In this document: piece by piece, positions 8,844 through 17,726 of the stretch | Numbering within the stretch: position 1 is the first letter of the stretch | Layout: the number at the start of each line of letters is the position of its first letter | The notes under the pieces: generated by a model | Seen by the model: the letters and a program-made list of their open reading frames with translations, nothing else | Told to the model about the DNA's origin: nothing | Databases searched by the model: none | Assembly: GCA_001896885.1 (NCBI GenBank) | Contig: MKRJ01000014.1 | Coordinates: 248,001 to 312,000 of the forward strand | Direction of reading: 5' to 3' | Source: Rhizobiales bacterium 65-79 | GTDB taxonomy: Bacteria; Pseudomonadota; Alphaproteobacteria; Rhizobiales; Rhizobiaceae | DNA length: 64,000 bases | Translations under genes and position numbers: made by a program

Positions 8844-9926
8844 ATGGGCAAATTCCTGAGACGACTGGCGCTCTCCGCCATCACGGCGGCGCTCGTGGGA
8901 GCAAGCATGACCGGCGCATTCGCCGAGGACCTCAAGAAGGTCACCTATGCGATCGCCACCGCCGACCTCAACGTCGGCTATCCCTTCGCGACGCTGGCGA
9001 AACAGCTCGGATACTTCAAGGATGAAGGGCTCGACGTCAATATCGTGCCCGGCCAGTCCTCGACCGCCACCGCCCAGCTGCTTCTCACCGGCCGCGCCGA
9101 TGTCGGCGTGGCGCAGCCCGATCCGATAATCCCCCAGAGGGCCAACGCCAACGTCCCGCTCGTCTCGTTCTACGCGATCGGCCGGCGCGGGACGAACGTG
9201 TTCGTCGTCCGGCCGGATTCGCCCATCCAGTCGGTGGCGGATTTCAAGGGAAAGAAGATCGGCGTGCCGGATCTCGGCTCGGGAGGGGTGAATTACCTGC
9301 GCTCTCGCCTGGAGGGCGTGGGCCTCAGCATGAAAGATGTGCAGCTCATCTCGACCGGTTACGGGACGCCCGGCTACGAGGCGCTCCAGAACGGTACCGT
9401 CGACGTGTCGGGCACCTTCACCGGCGGCGTCGCCCGGCAGAAAAACGCCGGCTACAAGGTCCGCATCCTCCCCGAACCCGAGAGCGAGCAGAACCGGTAC
9501 AGCTACAATCTCTACGCTACCGAAGACTACATCCAGAAGAACCCGGACGTGATCAAGGGCATCGGCCGCGCCACCGCGAAGGCGACCGTGTTCATGAAGA
9601 ACAACCCGGAGGCCGCGGTCCGCGCCTTCTGGGCCTACGCGCCGGACCGTGCGCCGAAAGACCCCAACGACAAGGCCGCCATGCAGCGCGATCTCGCTAT
9701 CCTCGAGGCCCAGCTGCACGACATGGCCGCCGACCAGCTTCCCGACGATTTCGCCTGGGGCAGCCAGGATGCGGCCGTCTATGGGAGGATACAGGACTAT
9801 CTCATCAAGGTCGGCCAGATAAAGAAGGCAATCGACCCGAAGCTGTACTTCACGAACGCGTTCGCCGAGCATTATTCCGACTTCGACCATCGGGCGATCG
9901 CGAAAGCGGCAAAGGCCGCCAACTGA
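8844..9926 (+). CDS. ABC transporter substrate-binding protein, NMT1/TauA-like
   Basis: A 360-residue periplasmic binding protein. A signal peptide covers about residues 1-28 (basic KFLRRL, hydrophobic ITAALVGASM, cleavage after GAFA). The mature protein shows the NMT1/THI5-like pattern: KKVTYAIATADLNVGYPFATLA, then GYFKDEGLDVNIVPGQSS and TGRADVGVAQPDP. Such proteins deliver sulfonates, nitrate, pyrimidines or aromatic acids to TauBC-type permeases. The ATG at 8844 follows AAAAGGGGA and gives a standard signal peptide. An upstream in-frame start would overlap the permease gene. It is followed by an intercistronic hairpin and the ATPase gene. Confidence 0.87.
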   Translation: MGKFLRRLALSAITAALVGASMTGAFAEDLKKVTYAIATADLNVGYPFATLAKQLGYFKDEGLDVNIVPGQSSTATAQLLLTGRADVGVAQPDPIIPQRANANVPLVSFYAIGRRGTNVFVVRPDSPIQSVADFKGKKIGVPDLGSGGVNYLRSRLEGVGLSMKDVQLISTGYGTPGYEALQNGTVDVSGTFTGGVARQKNAGYKVRILPEPESEQNRYSYNLYATEDYIQKNPDVIKGIGRATAKATVFMKNNPEAAVRAFWAYAPDRAPKDPNDKAAMQRDLAILEAQLHDMAADQLPDDFAWGSQDAAVYGRIQDYLIKVGQIKKAIDPKLYFTNAFAEHYSDFDHRAIAKAAKAAN

Positions 9927-9935
9927 ACGGCGGAC

Positions 9936-9966
9936 CAGGCGGGTGTTTTCCCGCCTGCCCGCAGGC
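9936..9966 (+). promoter_or_regulatory. Intercistronic hairpins after the binding-protein gene
   Basis: CAGGCGGG (9936-9943) and CCCGCCTG (9950-9957) form a perfect 8-bp stem with a TGTTTT loop. The 3' arm can alternatively pair with the next segment (GCCTGC 9953-9958 with GCAGGC 9961-9966), so the two stems compete. Hairpins at this place in importer operons usually protect the binding-protein mRNA and lower ATPase expression. That role is inferred here. Confidence 0.45.
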
Positions 9967-9991
9967 AAGAGACGTAGCAGCGAGGTTCGCC

Positions 9992-10789
9992 ATGACCCAG
10001 GCTTCCGAAGGCATCTCGTTCGTCGATGTCGGGCGCACTTTCCTGACGCGCGAGGGAACGAAGCTGACCGCACTCGAGACGGTCCGCTTCGATGTCCACC
10101 CCGGCGAGTTCGTGTCGCTGCTCGGCCCGAGCGGCTGCGGCAAGACCACCCTGTTGCGCATGGTGGCAGGTTTGCTTTCGCCGAGCTGGGGCAAGATCGT
10201 CGTCGGCGGCAGCGAGGTGACGGGGCCGCGGCCCGATTTCGGCGTCGTCTTTCAGCAGCCGCTTCTCTTGCCGTGGCTTTCCGTCCTCAAGAACGTCCTG
10301 CTGCCCGTCGATGTCCAGGGACGCCAGCTATCCGGCTATGCCGACCGTGCGCACGCCCTGATCGAGATGGTGGGACTGAAGGGGTTCGAGAACAGGTATC
10401 CCTTCGAGCTTTCCGGCGGCATGCAGCAGCGCGTGGCGCTGGCACGTGGCCTCGTCCACGACCCCAAGCTCCTGCTGATGGACGAGCCCTTCGCCGCCCT
10501 CGACGCCATGACGCGCGAGAACATGAATATCGAGCTTCAGCGCATCTGGGCGGCGAACCGCAAGACGGTCCTCTTCGTCACCCACGGCATTCCCGAATCC
10601 GTCTTCCTCAGCGATCGCGTCGTCGTCATGAGCGCCCGTCCGGGCCGGATCGCCAGGATCGTGGATATTCCCTTCGCCCGCCCGCGCAAGCCCGAACTGT
10701 TCGCCACTCCGGGTTTTGCCGAGGTCGTAGCTCAGATCCGCTCCGTCTTCGACGAGGCGCATCAGGCACGGACGACCGAGTTGGCATAG
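9992..10789 (+). CDS. ABC transporter ATP-binding protein, TauB/SsuB type
   Basis: A 265-residue ATPase subunit. Walker A is GPSGCGKTT near residue 47, the Q-loop sits at VVFQQPLLLPW, the signature is LSGGMQQRVALARGL, and Walker B is LLLMDEPFAALD, followed by the H-loop histidine in FVTHGIPESVF. It energises the permease at 7967-8818. It is the last gene of the plus-strand operon. Convergent genes on the minus strand begin at 10915. Confidence 0.9.
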   Translation: MTQASEGISFVDVGRTFLTREGTKLTALETVRFDVHPGEFVSLLGPSGCGKTTLLRMVAGLLSPSWGKIVVGGSEVTGPRPDFGVVFQQPLLLPWLSVLKNVLLPVDVQGRQLSGYADRAHALIEMVGLKGFENRYPFELSGGMQQRVALARGLVHDPKLLLMDEPFAALDAMTRENMNIELQRIWAANRKTVLFVTHGIPESVFLSDRVVVMSARPGRIARIVDIPFARPRKPELFATPGFAEVVAQIRSVFDEAHQARTTELA

Positions 10790-10897
10790 CTTTCGAAGCC
10801 GGCGAGAGACAAAGCCGCATTGTTTCGTCGGGTCAGAGGATCGTGTGAGTCTAGCGGGCCATCTGGGCGTATGGTGGTCCACCCAGCGACAGCGAGA

Positions 10898-10910
10898 GCG
10901 CCTGCGGCGC
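10898..10910. terminator. Short GC-rich inverted repeat between convergent genes
   Basis: GCGCC-TGC-GGCGC forms a 5-bp stem between the ends of two converging genes (10789 and 10915). No T-run follows on either strand, so a terminator role is only suggested by position. Confidence 0.25.
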
Positions 10911-10914
10911 GATC

Positions 10915-11451
10915 CTAGGTCTGCCGTGATGCGAAGCTTCGCGCCATGAGCGACAGGGGAAACGAGATTGCCGCGCTTGCGGGCAGCACCGCGAGCACGG
11001 GTAACACTCCGAACTGGCACGACATGAGGATCACCGAGATCAACGTGATCCAGGCACGCAAGCCGTTGCCCAGGCGCAATCTCGCGCATTGCCGCCTGAG
11101 GAGGTCCGGCGGGATGCTCGTCGACCGCGCTGCCGAATTGTAGATCGGCAAATTGACGATCTTCGTTATCGCCGAGCCGATGATCCAGGCCACGAAGCCG
11201 GCGATGAACCATAGGTGACCTACGCCATAGCAGGCGACGTAGAGGATGAAGGCTATCAGCGGCAGCGTGGCGACGGTGACCGAGAACGGGTCACGCATTG
11301 CCTGACGGTTCAACGCATTCAAGAAGCTCCTGAAGGCGTCCGGATCCATGGCGTCCATCATCGGCTGGATGACGCGCGCCACGAAGATCAGAATGCCCAC
11401 GCCGATGGCATTGATCACGACACTCAGGACTTCGGCCGTATTCTGTTCCAT
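10915..11451 (-). CDS. DUF1772-like integral membrane protein
   Basis: A 178-residue membrane protein with about four hydrophobic segments (for example VLSVVINAIGVGILIFVARV near the N terminus, then IAFILYVACYGVG and ITLISVILMSCQFGVLPVLAVL). The layout, with an Arg-Val-Ile-Gln-Pro stretch after the first helix, resembles the DUF1772/anthrone-oxygenase-like family, whose members are mostly uncharacterised. The ATG at 11451 precedes the first helix. Longer in-frame starts run into the preceding gene. It lies 14 bp after the epimerase gene, so the two are probably co-transcribed. Confidence 0.55.
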   Translation of the reverse strand: MEQNTAEVLSVVINAIGVGILIFVARVIQPMMDAMDPDAFRSFLNALNRQAMRDPFSVTVATLPLIAFILYVACYGVGHLWFIAGFVAWIIGSAITKIVNLPIYNSAARSTSIPPDLLRRQCARLRLGNGLRAWITLISVILMSCQFGVLPVLAVLPASAAISFPLSLMARSFASRQT

Positions 11452-11465
11452 CTCCGCCGTCCACC

Positions 11466-12392
11466 TCACAAACCGGTTCCATAGGCCTCCCTGATGGCTG
11501 ACGGCAGGCCGTCGGCCGCGCTTGGCGCCGACGGCGCCCAGCCGGTTGCCTGCCGGAACCTGTCGTTCGAGAGGCGTATCGACCGCTTCAGAACCGGTCC
11601 GGCGATGCCCATCAAGGCTGCCGTCCATTCCGGCAGGAAATGCGGGGGCCCGACGTGAAGCGTGGCCGCGATCGCGTCGAAGAACGCCTTGCGACGCATC
11701 GGTTCGTTATCCGCGACGTTATAGACCCCCGCTGGCGCCGAGAGAGCGGCGACAACCGCCGTAGCAGCGTCGTCATGCGACAGCGACGAGAGATAGCTGG
11801 ACGGCTTGCCGGGCAGCGGCACCCAGTGCCACGATACGGATTTGGCCATCAGGAGCGTCTGGCTGGCATCCGGGCCGTAAAAACCGGCTAACCTTAACGC
11901 GACACCGCGGCCGCCCCGGTGCGTGAAGCCTGCGACCGCTGCCTCTGCGTCCGGAACGGTCGCGCAATTGGCGACAGGGGCAAGCGGAACCCGTTCGTCG
12001 ACCCAGGCGTCGCCCATCGAGGGATAGGCCAGTCCGAACGATTCCTGGATGACGATCCGGACGCCCGCCTCCGAAGCCGCTTCAGACACGTTTCGCGCGC
12101 CTTCGCTCCGGATTCGATCGTTCTCGCGCCAGCCGGAGCGGAACATCATCGCGGTCATCGTAGTCGGGATATGCGTCGCGAGGTTTATGACGGCATCTTG
12201 CCCCGCGAATGCGGCTGCAAGCTGCGACCGGTCGAACAGGCTCGCGCAAACCTCATGGGACCCGGCCGGCGGCATGGTGTGATGCTTCGAGCCTGGCCTG
12301 ATGATCGCCGTGACGTCATGCCCGCCGGCAACCAGCAGCGGGATCACACGACGACCGATAACGCCCGTTGCCCCCGTAACCGCCACACGCAT
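11466..12392 (-). CDS. NAD(P)-dependent epimerase/dehydratase family protein
   Basis: A 308-residue short-chain-dehydrogenase-like protein of the extended type. The N-terminal Rossmann motif is RVAVTGATGVIGRRVIPLL, with ADAVINLATH-like strand 4 (QDAVINLATHIPT). The catalytic YxxxK is not obvious: the region IVIQESFGLAYPS carries a Tyr but no clear Lys four residues later. Binding without classical epimerase chemistry is therefore possible. The ATG at 12392 gives the usual start four residues before the glycine-rich loop. It is followed by the DUF1772-like gene. The substrate is unknown. Confidence 0.72.
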   Translation of the reverse strand: MRVAVTGATGVIGRRVIPLLVAGGHDVTAIIRPGSKHHTMPPAGSHEVCASLFDRSQLAAAFAGQDAVINLATHIPTTMTAMMFRSGWRENDRIRSEGARNVSEAASEAGVRIVIQESFGLAYPSMGDAWVDERVPLAPVANCATVPDAEAAVAGFTHRGGRGVALRLAGFYGPDASQTLLMAKSVSWHWVPLPGKPSSYLSSLSHDDAATAVVAALSAPAGVYNVADNEPMRRKAFFDAIAATLHVGPPHFLPEWTAALMGIAGPVLKRSIRLSNDRFRQATGWAPSAPSAADGLPSAIREAYGTGL

Positions 12393-12543
12393 GCGCGTTC
12401 CTTCCTGTTGCGCTTCCAACTTGCGAGCCTCCGTTCATGCGGCACCTCCGCCCAAATGAGTTCTCGGTCCTGATGAAATTCGCGGTCGGCAATCAGGCTC
12501 GAACCGCCTCCTTTTTCAGCGCGCTGCGCGTTGCATCCGCCGA

Positions 12544-13044
12544 TCAGGCTCGACGGGCTCGCGTCCTGGCGACCTTCTGCGCCGCCTGCCCCCTTCCTTC
12601 GGCTCCCTTGGTTCGAGCGGCCTTCTTTGCCGCGGCCGAGCGTTCGTCGGCTGACCTGTGCGATGCCGCCTCCTCGGCCTGCCGGGAAAGCGCCTCATGC
12701 GATGCCGAGGTCTTCGGCTCGTGCTCGAGCACCTCGGAAACGGCCTTCGAGACCTTTGGACGACGCTTCGGCTTGCGCTCGCCCTGGCCAACCTCGTAGG
12801 CGTATTCGGCGCTCTTGCGCGTGCTCTCCCTGACCTCGCCCTTTTTCGACGGCGGCAAATCCACGCCCGCCCGGCGCGCTTCCGAAAGGCCGATCGCTAT
12901 CGCCTGTTTGGTCGAGCGCGCGCCATGCTCGCCACGACGAACCTTCTCGATCTCCTCATGAACGAATTCGCCCGCCTGCGTGCTCGGCGACTTGCCTTCG
13001 CGCTTGTCCTTGCGCGCCTTTTCGATGGTTTTCTTCTCGGGCAT
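12544..13044 (-). CDS. Small basic protein, DUF6496-like
   Basis: A 166-residue, strongly charged protein rich in Lys, Arg, Glu and Ala. The N-terminal third (KDKREGKSPSTQAGEFVHEE, then HGARSTKQAIAIGLSEARRAG) matches the DUF6496-type pattern seen in many alphaproteobacteria, often next to DNA-repair or stress genes. The C-terminal half is a low-complexity Ala/Lys/Arg tail, histone H1-like in composition, suggesting nucleic-acid binding. No enzyme motif is present. The ATG at 13044 was chosen because upstream sequence is unlike the family. It is divergent from the zinc-ribbon gene at 13209. Confidence 0.62.
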   Translation of the reverse strand: MPEKKTIEKARKDKREGKSPSTQAGEFVHEEIEKVRRGEHGARSTKQAIAIGLSEARRAGVDLPPSKKGEVRESTRKSAEYAYEVGQGERKPKRRPKVSKAVSEVLEHEPKTSASHEALSRQAEEAASHRSADERSAAAKKAARTKGAEGRGQAAQKVARTRARRA

Positions 13045-13208
13045 GATCTTTCTCCGCCGCGCCTCGTTCCGACCATGGATTTCGGGCCGACCACGGATTT
13101 CGGGCTTCAGCGAAGGCAACGCGCCTGACACGCAAACGATCCTTCTCCATTCGCCGGACCCGCCGCGGAAATGTACGTTTCGGGTATCCACCGGGGTCCC
13201 GATCCTGT

Positions 13209-13460
13209 ATGGTTTTGGCCAAGGCCAATCGCGGATCCAAGCCTGTGCAGGAGTATCTGGACCACAAGCTCGAATGCCCCTATTGCGGCACCATCCGGCT
13301 GCGCATTCCCGTTGACGCCACCGATACGACCGAAATCAGATGCGCCGACTGCGGCAAGACGCTCGGCACCTGGGGCGAGTTGCTGGACGATTTTGAAAGC
13401 CAGGGCGGCCATGACGGCATTTTCCGCCTGTCGAAAGGCAGGATAAAACGTATCGAGTGA
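13209..13460 (+). CDS. Small zinc-ribbon protein
   Basis: An 83-residue protein with one four-cysteine zinc ribbon: CPYC near residue 23 and CADC near residue 45, separated by 18 residues. The N terminus is basic, and the C-terminal tail reads FRLSKGRIKRIE. No signal peptide or membrane segment is present. Its size and single knuckle suggest a nucleic-acid or protein adaptor. It is divergently placed from the DUF6496-like gene (164 bp apart), so the pair may share regulation. Function unknown. Confidence 0.6.
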   Translation: MVLAKANRGSKPVQEYLDHKLECPYCGTIRLRIPVDATDTTEIRCADCGKTLGTWGELLDDFESQGGHDGIFRLSKGRIKRIE

Positions 13461-13553
13461 ATGGCTACAGGCGCGAAAGCCGCGGATCGTCAGGCCCCTG
13501 GGGACCGATATTCATGGCGTTCAAGCGTGTGGATATCCGACGACACCGTCGGC

Positions 13554-14249
13554 TCAAACCTTCTCCCATTCCATCATCATCAGCCAGGGCACGCGCTGGT
13601 ATTTGGCAACCGTGACCGGATCTCCGCCATGGGCGGGAGGTTCATCGAAATATCGCAGGACGAGATCTTCGCTCAGTAACAGCTTCATGTAGTAGCTGAG
13701 CGGCCGGTGCCAATTCGTAACCCGAATGCCTTTCCATTCCGACAGGAGTTCCCGAATTTCGAGATAGCGGTCGATGCAGAACCTCGGCTCCGGTTCATCC
13801 GACCAACCGTCGCCTGCCGTGCCCAAACTGGTCAGGTTTGCGATCAGCAGCCTGCCGCCCGGAATGAGAACGCGTGACATTTCCGAGATCGCCTTTGGAG
13901 CATCCGGGATATCGATTAGGGACAGATAGCTGACCACGAGATCGAAAGCGGTATCGGAGAAGGGCAACTCCTCCGCGGCGGCGAGACGGTAGTCGCCGGC
14001 CGGGTCGCGACGACGCGCTTCCTCGATGAGGATTTCGGTCGGGTCGATGCCGACAGTTTGAATTCCCGCCGCCTTCAGCATGCGGGAGAAGCGACCTTCG
14101 CCGCAGCCGACATCGAGGGCCGATTTGAAATTCCCGGCGCGGATACGCTCCATCATCGGTTTGTCGAGGACATGCTTCCTGCTGAAATCGCCATCCTCGC
14201 CCATGACGGCAATCCACGCCGCAGCGGATTCGTTCCAGCCGTTGGTCAT
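13554..14249 (-). CDS. Class I SAM-dependent methyltransferase
   Basis: A 231-residue methyltransferase of the UbiE/COQ5-like (Methyltransf_11) type. Motif I is ALDVGCGEGRFSRML, followed by VGIDPTEILIEEAR (acidic residue at the ribose site) and LPFSDTAFDLVVSYLSLIDI, typical of small-molecule methylases. The second of two close ATGs (14249) was chosen because AAGGAG lies 6 nt before it, while it abuts the first ATG directly. The acceptor is unknown. The gene stands alone, downstream of and on the same strand as the MFS gene's flank. Confidence 0.82.
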   Translation of the reverse strand: MTNGWNESAAAWIAVMGEDGDFSRKHVLDKPMMERIRAGNFKSALDVGCGEGRFSRMLKAAGIQTVGIDPTEILIEEARRRDPAGDYRLAAAEELPFSDTAFDLVVSYLSLIDIPDAPKAISEMSRVLIPGGRLLIANLTSLGTAGDGWSDEPEPRFCIDRYLEIRELLSEWKGIRVTNWHRPLSYYMKLLLSEDLVLRYFDEPPAHGGDPVTVAKYQRVPWLMMMEWEKV

Positions 14250-14376
14250 CTCCATCTCCTTTCGGGGGCCGGATATCAGATTCTCGACGATGGTGACGGT
14301 TGGTTCAGATAGTTGAAGAGAACGTCCGGTAACCGCTCAGTCAGGCATTGCGCCCGGGACCGCGCTTCCAGGGCAT

Positions 14377-15567
14377 TCAACTTCGCCGCGAGAGAGCGAC
14401 GCTCCGTCTTGCGCGCGCCGCTACCGGAAGCATTGCGATGATGGCTCCCGCAGCCCCAAGCGCGAAAGGCCCGGCGTTCATGGAGCCGGCAACAAGGCCG
14501 CCCAATGGTCCGCCGACCGCCAGCCCAAGGTCCCATGCCGAAGTCATCGCGCCGATAGCGGCGCTTCGCTCGTGAGCAGGCGCACTATCGGTGACGAGGC
14601 TGGCGAGGCAGGGGTAGAGCATCGAGATGCCGACTCCCGACAGCGCCGTGCAGATAAAGACAAGGCACGTATTGATGGTCGCGAAAAGGCCAAGGAGCCC
14701 GATCGCCTCCACGGTGAGAGCGAGCGCCAGCACGAAGGGCGCGCCCCAGAGGTCGACCATCGGGCTTCCGACAAAGCGCATCAGCAGGAATGCCGCGCCG
14801 AAGACCGCGAGCGCGAATTCATGGCCCGGCAGGTCGAGGGAAACGAAGCGCGGCACCAGGAAGGCCGCGATGACACCGTAGCCGATGCTGCTAAACGCCA
14901 TCGAGATACCAGGCACCCAGGCGGCGCTGGGAAGCAGCGCGCGGTCGACATCCTGATCGGCCGAAGTCAACGTTGCACGCGGGCTGCGGAGCAAAATCAG
15001 CCACGCAACGGCAGGCAGGAAGCAGGCCGCCAGCCAGACGGCGCGATAGCCGCTCAATGCCAGGAGCGCCGCACCGAGAACGGGGCCGCCCGCAAGCCCG
15101 GTCCACATGGAAAGACCGAAATGCCCGGCAATCTTGCCGCGGCGTGCAGGGTCCGCATCGGAAAGAACCCATCCGATCGCGGCGGTGAACAAAGCACCTT
15201 CGCCCGCGCCAAGGATCAGGCGCGCCACGATCAGCATCGGGATGTTCGTCGCTATCAGGTGCGCGAGCCCGCCGACGCATCCGAGAATGGAGCCCACCAT
15301 GACGACGGGTCGGCCGCCTTTCCGGTCGGCGATGCGGCCAGCGATCGGGCGTGCGACCATGGTCGCGAGTGAGCCGATCGTGACGGCCAGGCCCGCGGCG
15401 ACGGCGTCGGCGCCTATGCGTTCCCGCGCATAGGTTGGGATGACCTGGATCGTCATGCCGATCGCGGTATATCCAAGGAAGCAGGAGACCCACAGCGCCC
15501 AATAAGGAACAGCGGCCTGCCTGATCTCTCCCGATCGTCCCGATCCACGATGAAGCGCGAATCTCAT
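14377..15567 (-). CDS. MFS transporter
   Basis: A 396-residue major facilitator protein with about twelve hydrophobic segments. The loop 2-3 motif is visible as ARPIAGRIADRKGGRPVVMVG, close to the family GxLaDRxGrrxxl signature. It belongs to the drug/small-molecule efflux-like MFS group by length and motif. The ATG at 15567 overlaps the TGA of the upstream PPOX gene as ATGA, so the two are translationally coupled. The GcvA-like regulator divergent to that pair may control them. The substrate is unknown; export of a toxic compound is a guess from context. Confidence 0.83.
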   Translation of the reverse strand: MRFALHRGSGRSGEIRQAAVPYWALWVSCFLGYTAIGMTIQVIPTYARERIGADAVAAGLAVTIGSLATMVARPIAGRIADRKGGRPVVMVGSILGCVGGLAHLIATNIPMLIVARLILGAGEGALFTAAIGWVLSDADPARRGKIAGHFGLSMWTGLAGGPVLGAALLALSGYRAVWLAACFLPAVAWLILLRSPRATLTSADQDVDRALLPSAAWVPGISMAFSSIGYGVIAAFLVPRFVSLDLPGHEFALAVFGAAFLLMRFVGSPMVDLWGAPFVLALALTVEAIGLLGLFATINTCLVFICTALSGVGISMLYPCLASLVTDSAPAHERSAAIGAMTSAWDLGLAVGGPLGGLVAGSMNAGPFALGAAGAIIAMLPVAARARRSVALSRRS

Positions 15568-16532
15568 TGCCGGACACATTCGTGGGTCGGCGAGCCGACA
15601 TGCGTGTTGATCCCGGTGCCGTCCCAGGCCCCGGTCTCTTCCGTCGTTGGAGCGTGATCCACAAATGACCACCCCAGCAGGACGGCGCGGCGATGCCACC
15701 AGGCCGCTGCGATATGAAGATGCCAGGCGTGCTCGGCTCCCGCGAAGCCCGCGCGCGCGGCGGCGCCCCAGTCGATCTCGACGTCGCCTTGCAGGTGCAA
15801 AAGATCGCCCGTGTCGAAATCCAGAAACAACAGGGCGGCCCTTGGAAAGCCGAGAAAGTTTCCGAGCGTGTTGTAGTAGCGGTTTCCGGGAAATTCCGGC
15901 ACCGTAAGGCGGTCGCCCGCGATCCGGACAAATCCCGGCTTGCCGCCACGATGCGAGATATCTTCCCCACGCTGCCCAGCGATTTCGGGACGGGAGCGGC
16001 TGGCGACAAACAGGGTGTCCGATGCGCGAACAAGTTCGCGGGCGTCGTTGTCGAGCGCCCGTAGCGGCTCGACTGTCGCCGGCGCGCGCGTGACCGGCTC
16101 GACGGATCGGCGCTGAATATATCTGGAGCAGTTGCCGAAGCTCTGATTGACCGCAACGAGGAATGACCGCGCATGGCGGCGGGTCAGCCCGCCGTTCGCC
16201 CTGTTGCGGCGGCGTGTCGCGAAGTCGATTCCGAGTATGCCGAGTTCTTGTTCCGGCTCCAGGCAGGCGATGAGTGGAGAGGATTCATTCGGACGAAGCC
16301 CTATCCGAAGCGTGTTCGCATCGGGGCTCGCCACAAAGCCGGGAGCGCCGGTCAGAAGGGTGGCTATCGGCCACCCCGAGTGATCGGTCGTCGAGACGGC
16401 GAGATAGGACAGCCCTGCAAAGAAGGAGCGGTGCTGTTCGGGCATGCAGTCCCGGATGCCGGACCCGGCCGAGCCGCCGCCGGCCAGTTCCTGCGCGGCC
16501 AACTCGTCGTCATGGAAGGGAGAGTGATTCAT
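15564..16532 (-). CDS. Pyridoxamine 5'-phosphate oxidase-family (FMN split-barrel) protein
   Basis: A 322-residue protein with a PPOX-type split barrel, probably FMN-binding. The N-terminal part has SYLAVSTTDHSGWPIATLL and a first half-barrel. The C-terminal half carries the common DISHRGGKPGFVRIAGD motif, followed by GNRYYNTLGNFLGFPRAALL. Proteins of this layout are widespread but rarely characterised; they may reduce or detoxify quinones or similar compounds. It starts opposite the GcvA-like regulator at 16640, and its stop overlaps the MFS start. A classical PNP oxidase (about 200 residues, with different PLP contacts) is excluded by length. Confidence 0.7.
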   Translation of the reverse strand: MNHSPFHDDELAAQELAGGGSAGSGIRDCMPEQHRSFFAGLSYLAVSTTDHSGWPIATLLTGAPGFVASPDANTLRIGLRPNESSPLIACLEPEQELGILGIDFATRRRNRANGGLTRRHARSFLVAVNQSFGNCSRYIQRRSVEPVTRAPATVEPLRALDNDARELVRASDTLFVASRSRPEIAGQRGEDISHRGGKPGFVRIAGDRLTVPEFPGNRYYNTLGNFLGFPRAALLFLDFDTGDLLHLQGDVEIDWGAAARAGFAGAEHAWHLHIAAAWWHRRAVLLGWSFVDHAPTTEETGAWDGTGINTHVGSPTHECVRQ

Positions 16533-16639
16533 GAGGGACCTTTCGCGTCCGTGCGTTCAGGCGCGAAAGCATGGGTCGACACCGGCCCGTCGGCAAACCA
16601 GGACTTTTAACGCAAGGCCATTAGTGGAAATAATGACCG

Positions 16640-17551
16640 ATGAACGGGATTCACCTGCCGCCGCTGCAACGGCTGCGTGCCTTCGAGGCCGCCGTACGCC
16701 TGCGAGGATTCGGAAAAGCCGCCGAGGAACTGGCGCTGACGCAGAGCGCCGTCAGCCAGCATATCCTGGCTCTGGAAGAACAATTCGGCGTGCGGTTCTT
16801 TCTCAGGCACCCCAACGGCGTCACCCCGACCGACAAGGCGCAAGCCCTTGCGCTCCAGGTGCGACAGGGCTTGCGCATTCTGGAACGCGCATTGGCCGAG
16901 GTTCGGCCACGTCCGGGGTGGCGGCCCCGGCCCAAGGTTCGGGAACATATGGTGATCAGCGTCCTGCCTGCTTTCGCAAGCCGCTGGCTGATACCGCGCA
17001 TCGGACGTTTCCAGGTGCTTCATCCCGATGTCGACCTCGACATCCGGCCGAGCGCCGCCGTCGTGCCCTTCGACGCCGAAGATCAGACCGACATTGCCAT
17101 CCGCTACGGCCCCGGAGGCTGGCCGGGCCTGCTGAGCGAGAAGCTGATGGACGAAACCTTGTTTCCCGCTTGCAGCCCGGCCTATCGCAGCGAGGATCCG
17201 CCGCGCGGGCTGCGCGACCTCCACAAATGCCTGCTGCTGCGCCACCTTGCGCAACCGTGGGAGCCGTTTTTCCAGGCGGCAGGGATCGATCTGGACGAGC
17301 CCGCCTCGGGACCGGTCTATGCCGATGCGGGTCTTGTCGTGGATGCCGCTGTCGCGGGCCAGGGCGTGGCGCTGGTGCGGCAGTCCCTTGCGGAGCCGGA
17401 TCTGCGCGCAGGTCGCCTCGTGCGCCTCGGGGACCGCAGCATCGACGACGTCCATGCGCATTTCGTCGTCTGGCGCCCCGACAATCCCAAGCAGGAGATG
17501 ATCGATGCGATGCGCATGTGGCTGAAAGAGGAAGCCGCCGAAAGCCCGTAG
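16640..17551 (+). CDS. LysR-family regulator, GcvA-like
   Basis: A 303-residue LysR protein of the GcvA group. The N terminus LPPLQRLRAFEAAVRLRGFG, followed by AAEELALTQSAVSQHI, is the hallmark of this subgroup. The effector domain contains FQVLHPDVDLDIRPS and AIRYGPGGWPGL. It is divergent from the PPOX-MFS pair with a 107-bp shared upstream region, so it probably regulates that pair rather than glycine cleavage. The start codon lies close to an out-of-frame ATG at 16633; the in-frame choice fits the family exactly. Confidence 0.87.
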   Translation: MNGIHLPPLQRLRAFEAAVRLRGFGKAAEELALTQSAVSQHILALEEQFGVRFFLRHPNGVTPTDKAQALALQVRQGLRILERALAEVRPRPGWRPRPKVREHMVISVLPAFASRWLIPRIGRFQVLHPDVDLDIRPSAAVVPFDAEDQTDIAIRYGPGGWPGLLSEKLMDETLFPACSPAYRSEDPPRGLRDLHKCLLLRHLAQPWEPFFQAAGIDLDEPASGPVYADAGLVVDAAVAGQGVALVRQSLAEPDLRAGRLVRLGDRSIDDVHAHFVVWRPDNPKQEMIDAMRMWLKEEAAESP

Positions 17552-17726
17552 CCGAGCGACGTCGTTCCGCACCGCCAAGGTCCACAGGCGCGGACAGCGC
17601 CGACACCACCTCTGCGCAGCCGGCCTATGCCGTCAATACAGGGATCAGGCTTGCTGCCGGTCGCGCCGGGCGCCATGCCCGGGCGCGCACAGGCACCGAT
17701 CATGGCCTGGCTCAGGCTTCCATCCG

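Noticed and set aside
15564-16532. F420-dependent FDOR-type reductase
   Set aside because: It is a PPOX split-barrel protein with the ISHRGGKPGFV motif of FMN-type members, is far from the F420 operon and is regulated by its own GcvA-like gene; nothing points to F420.
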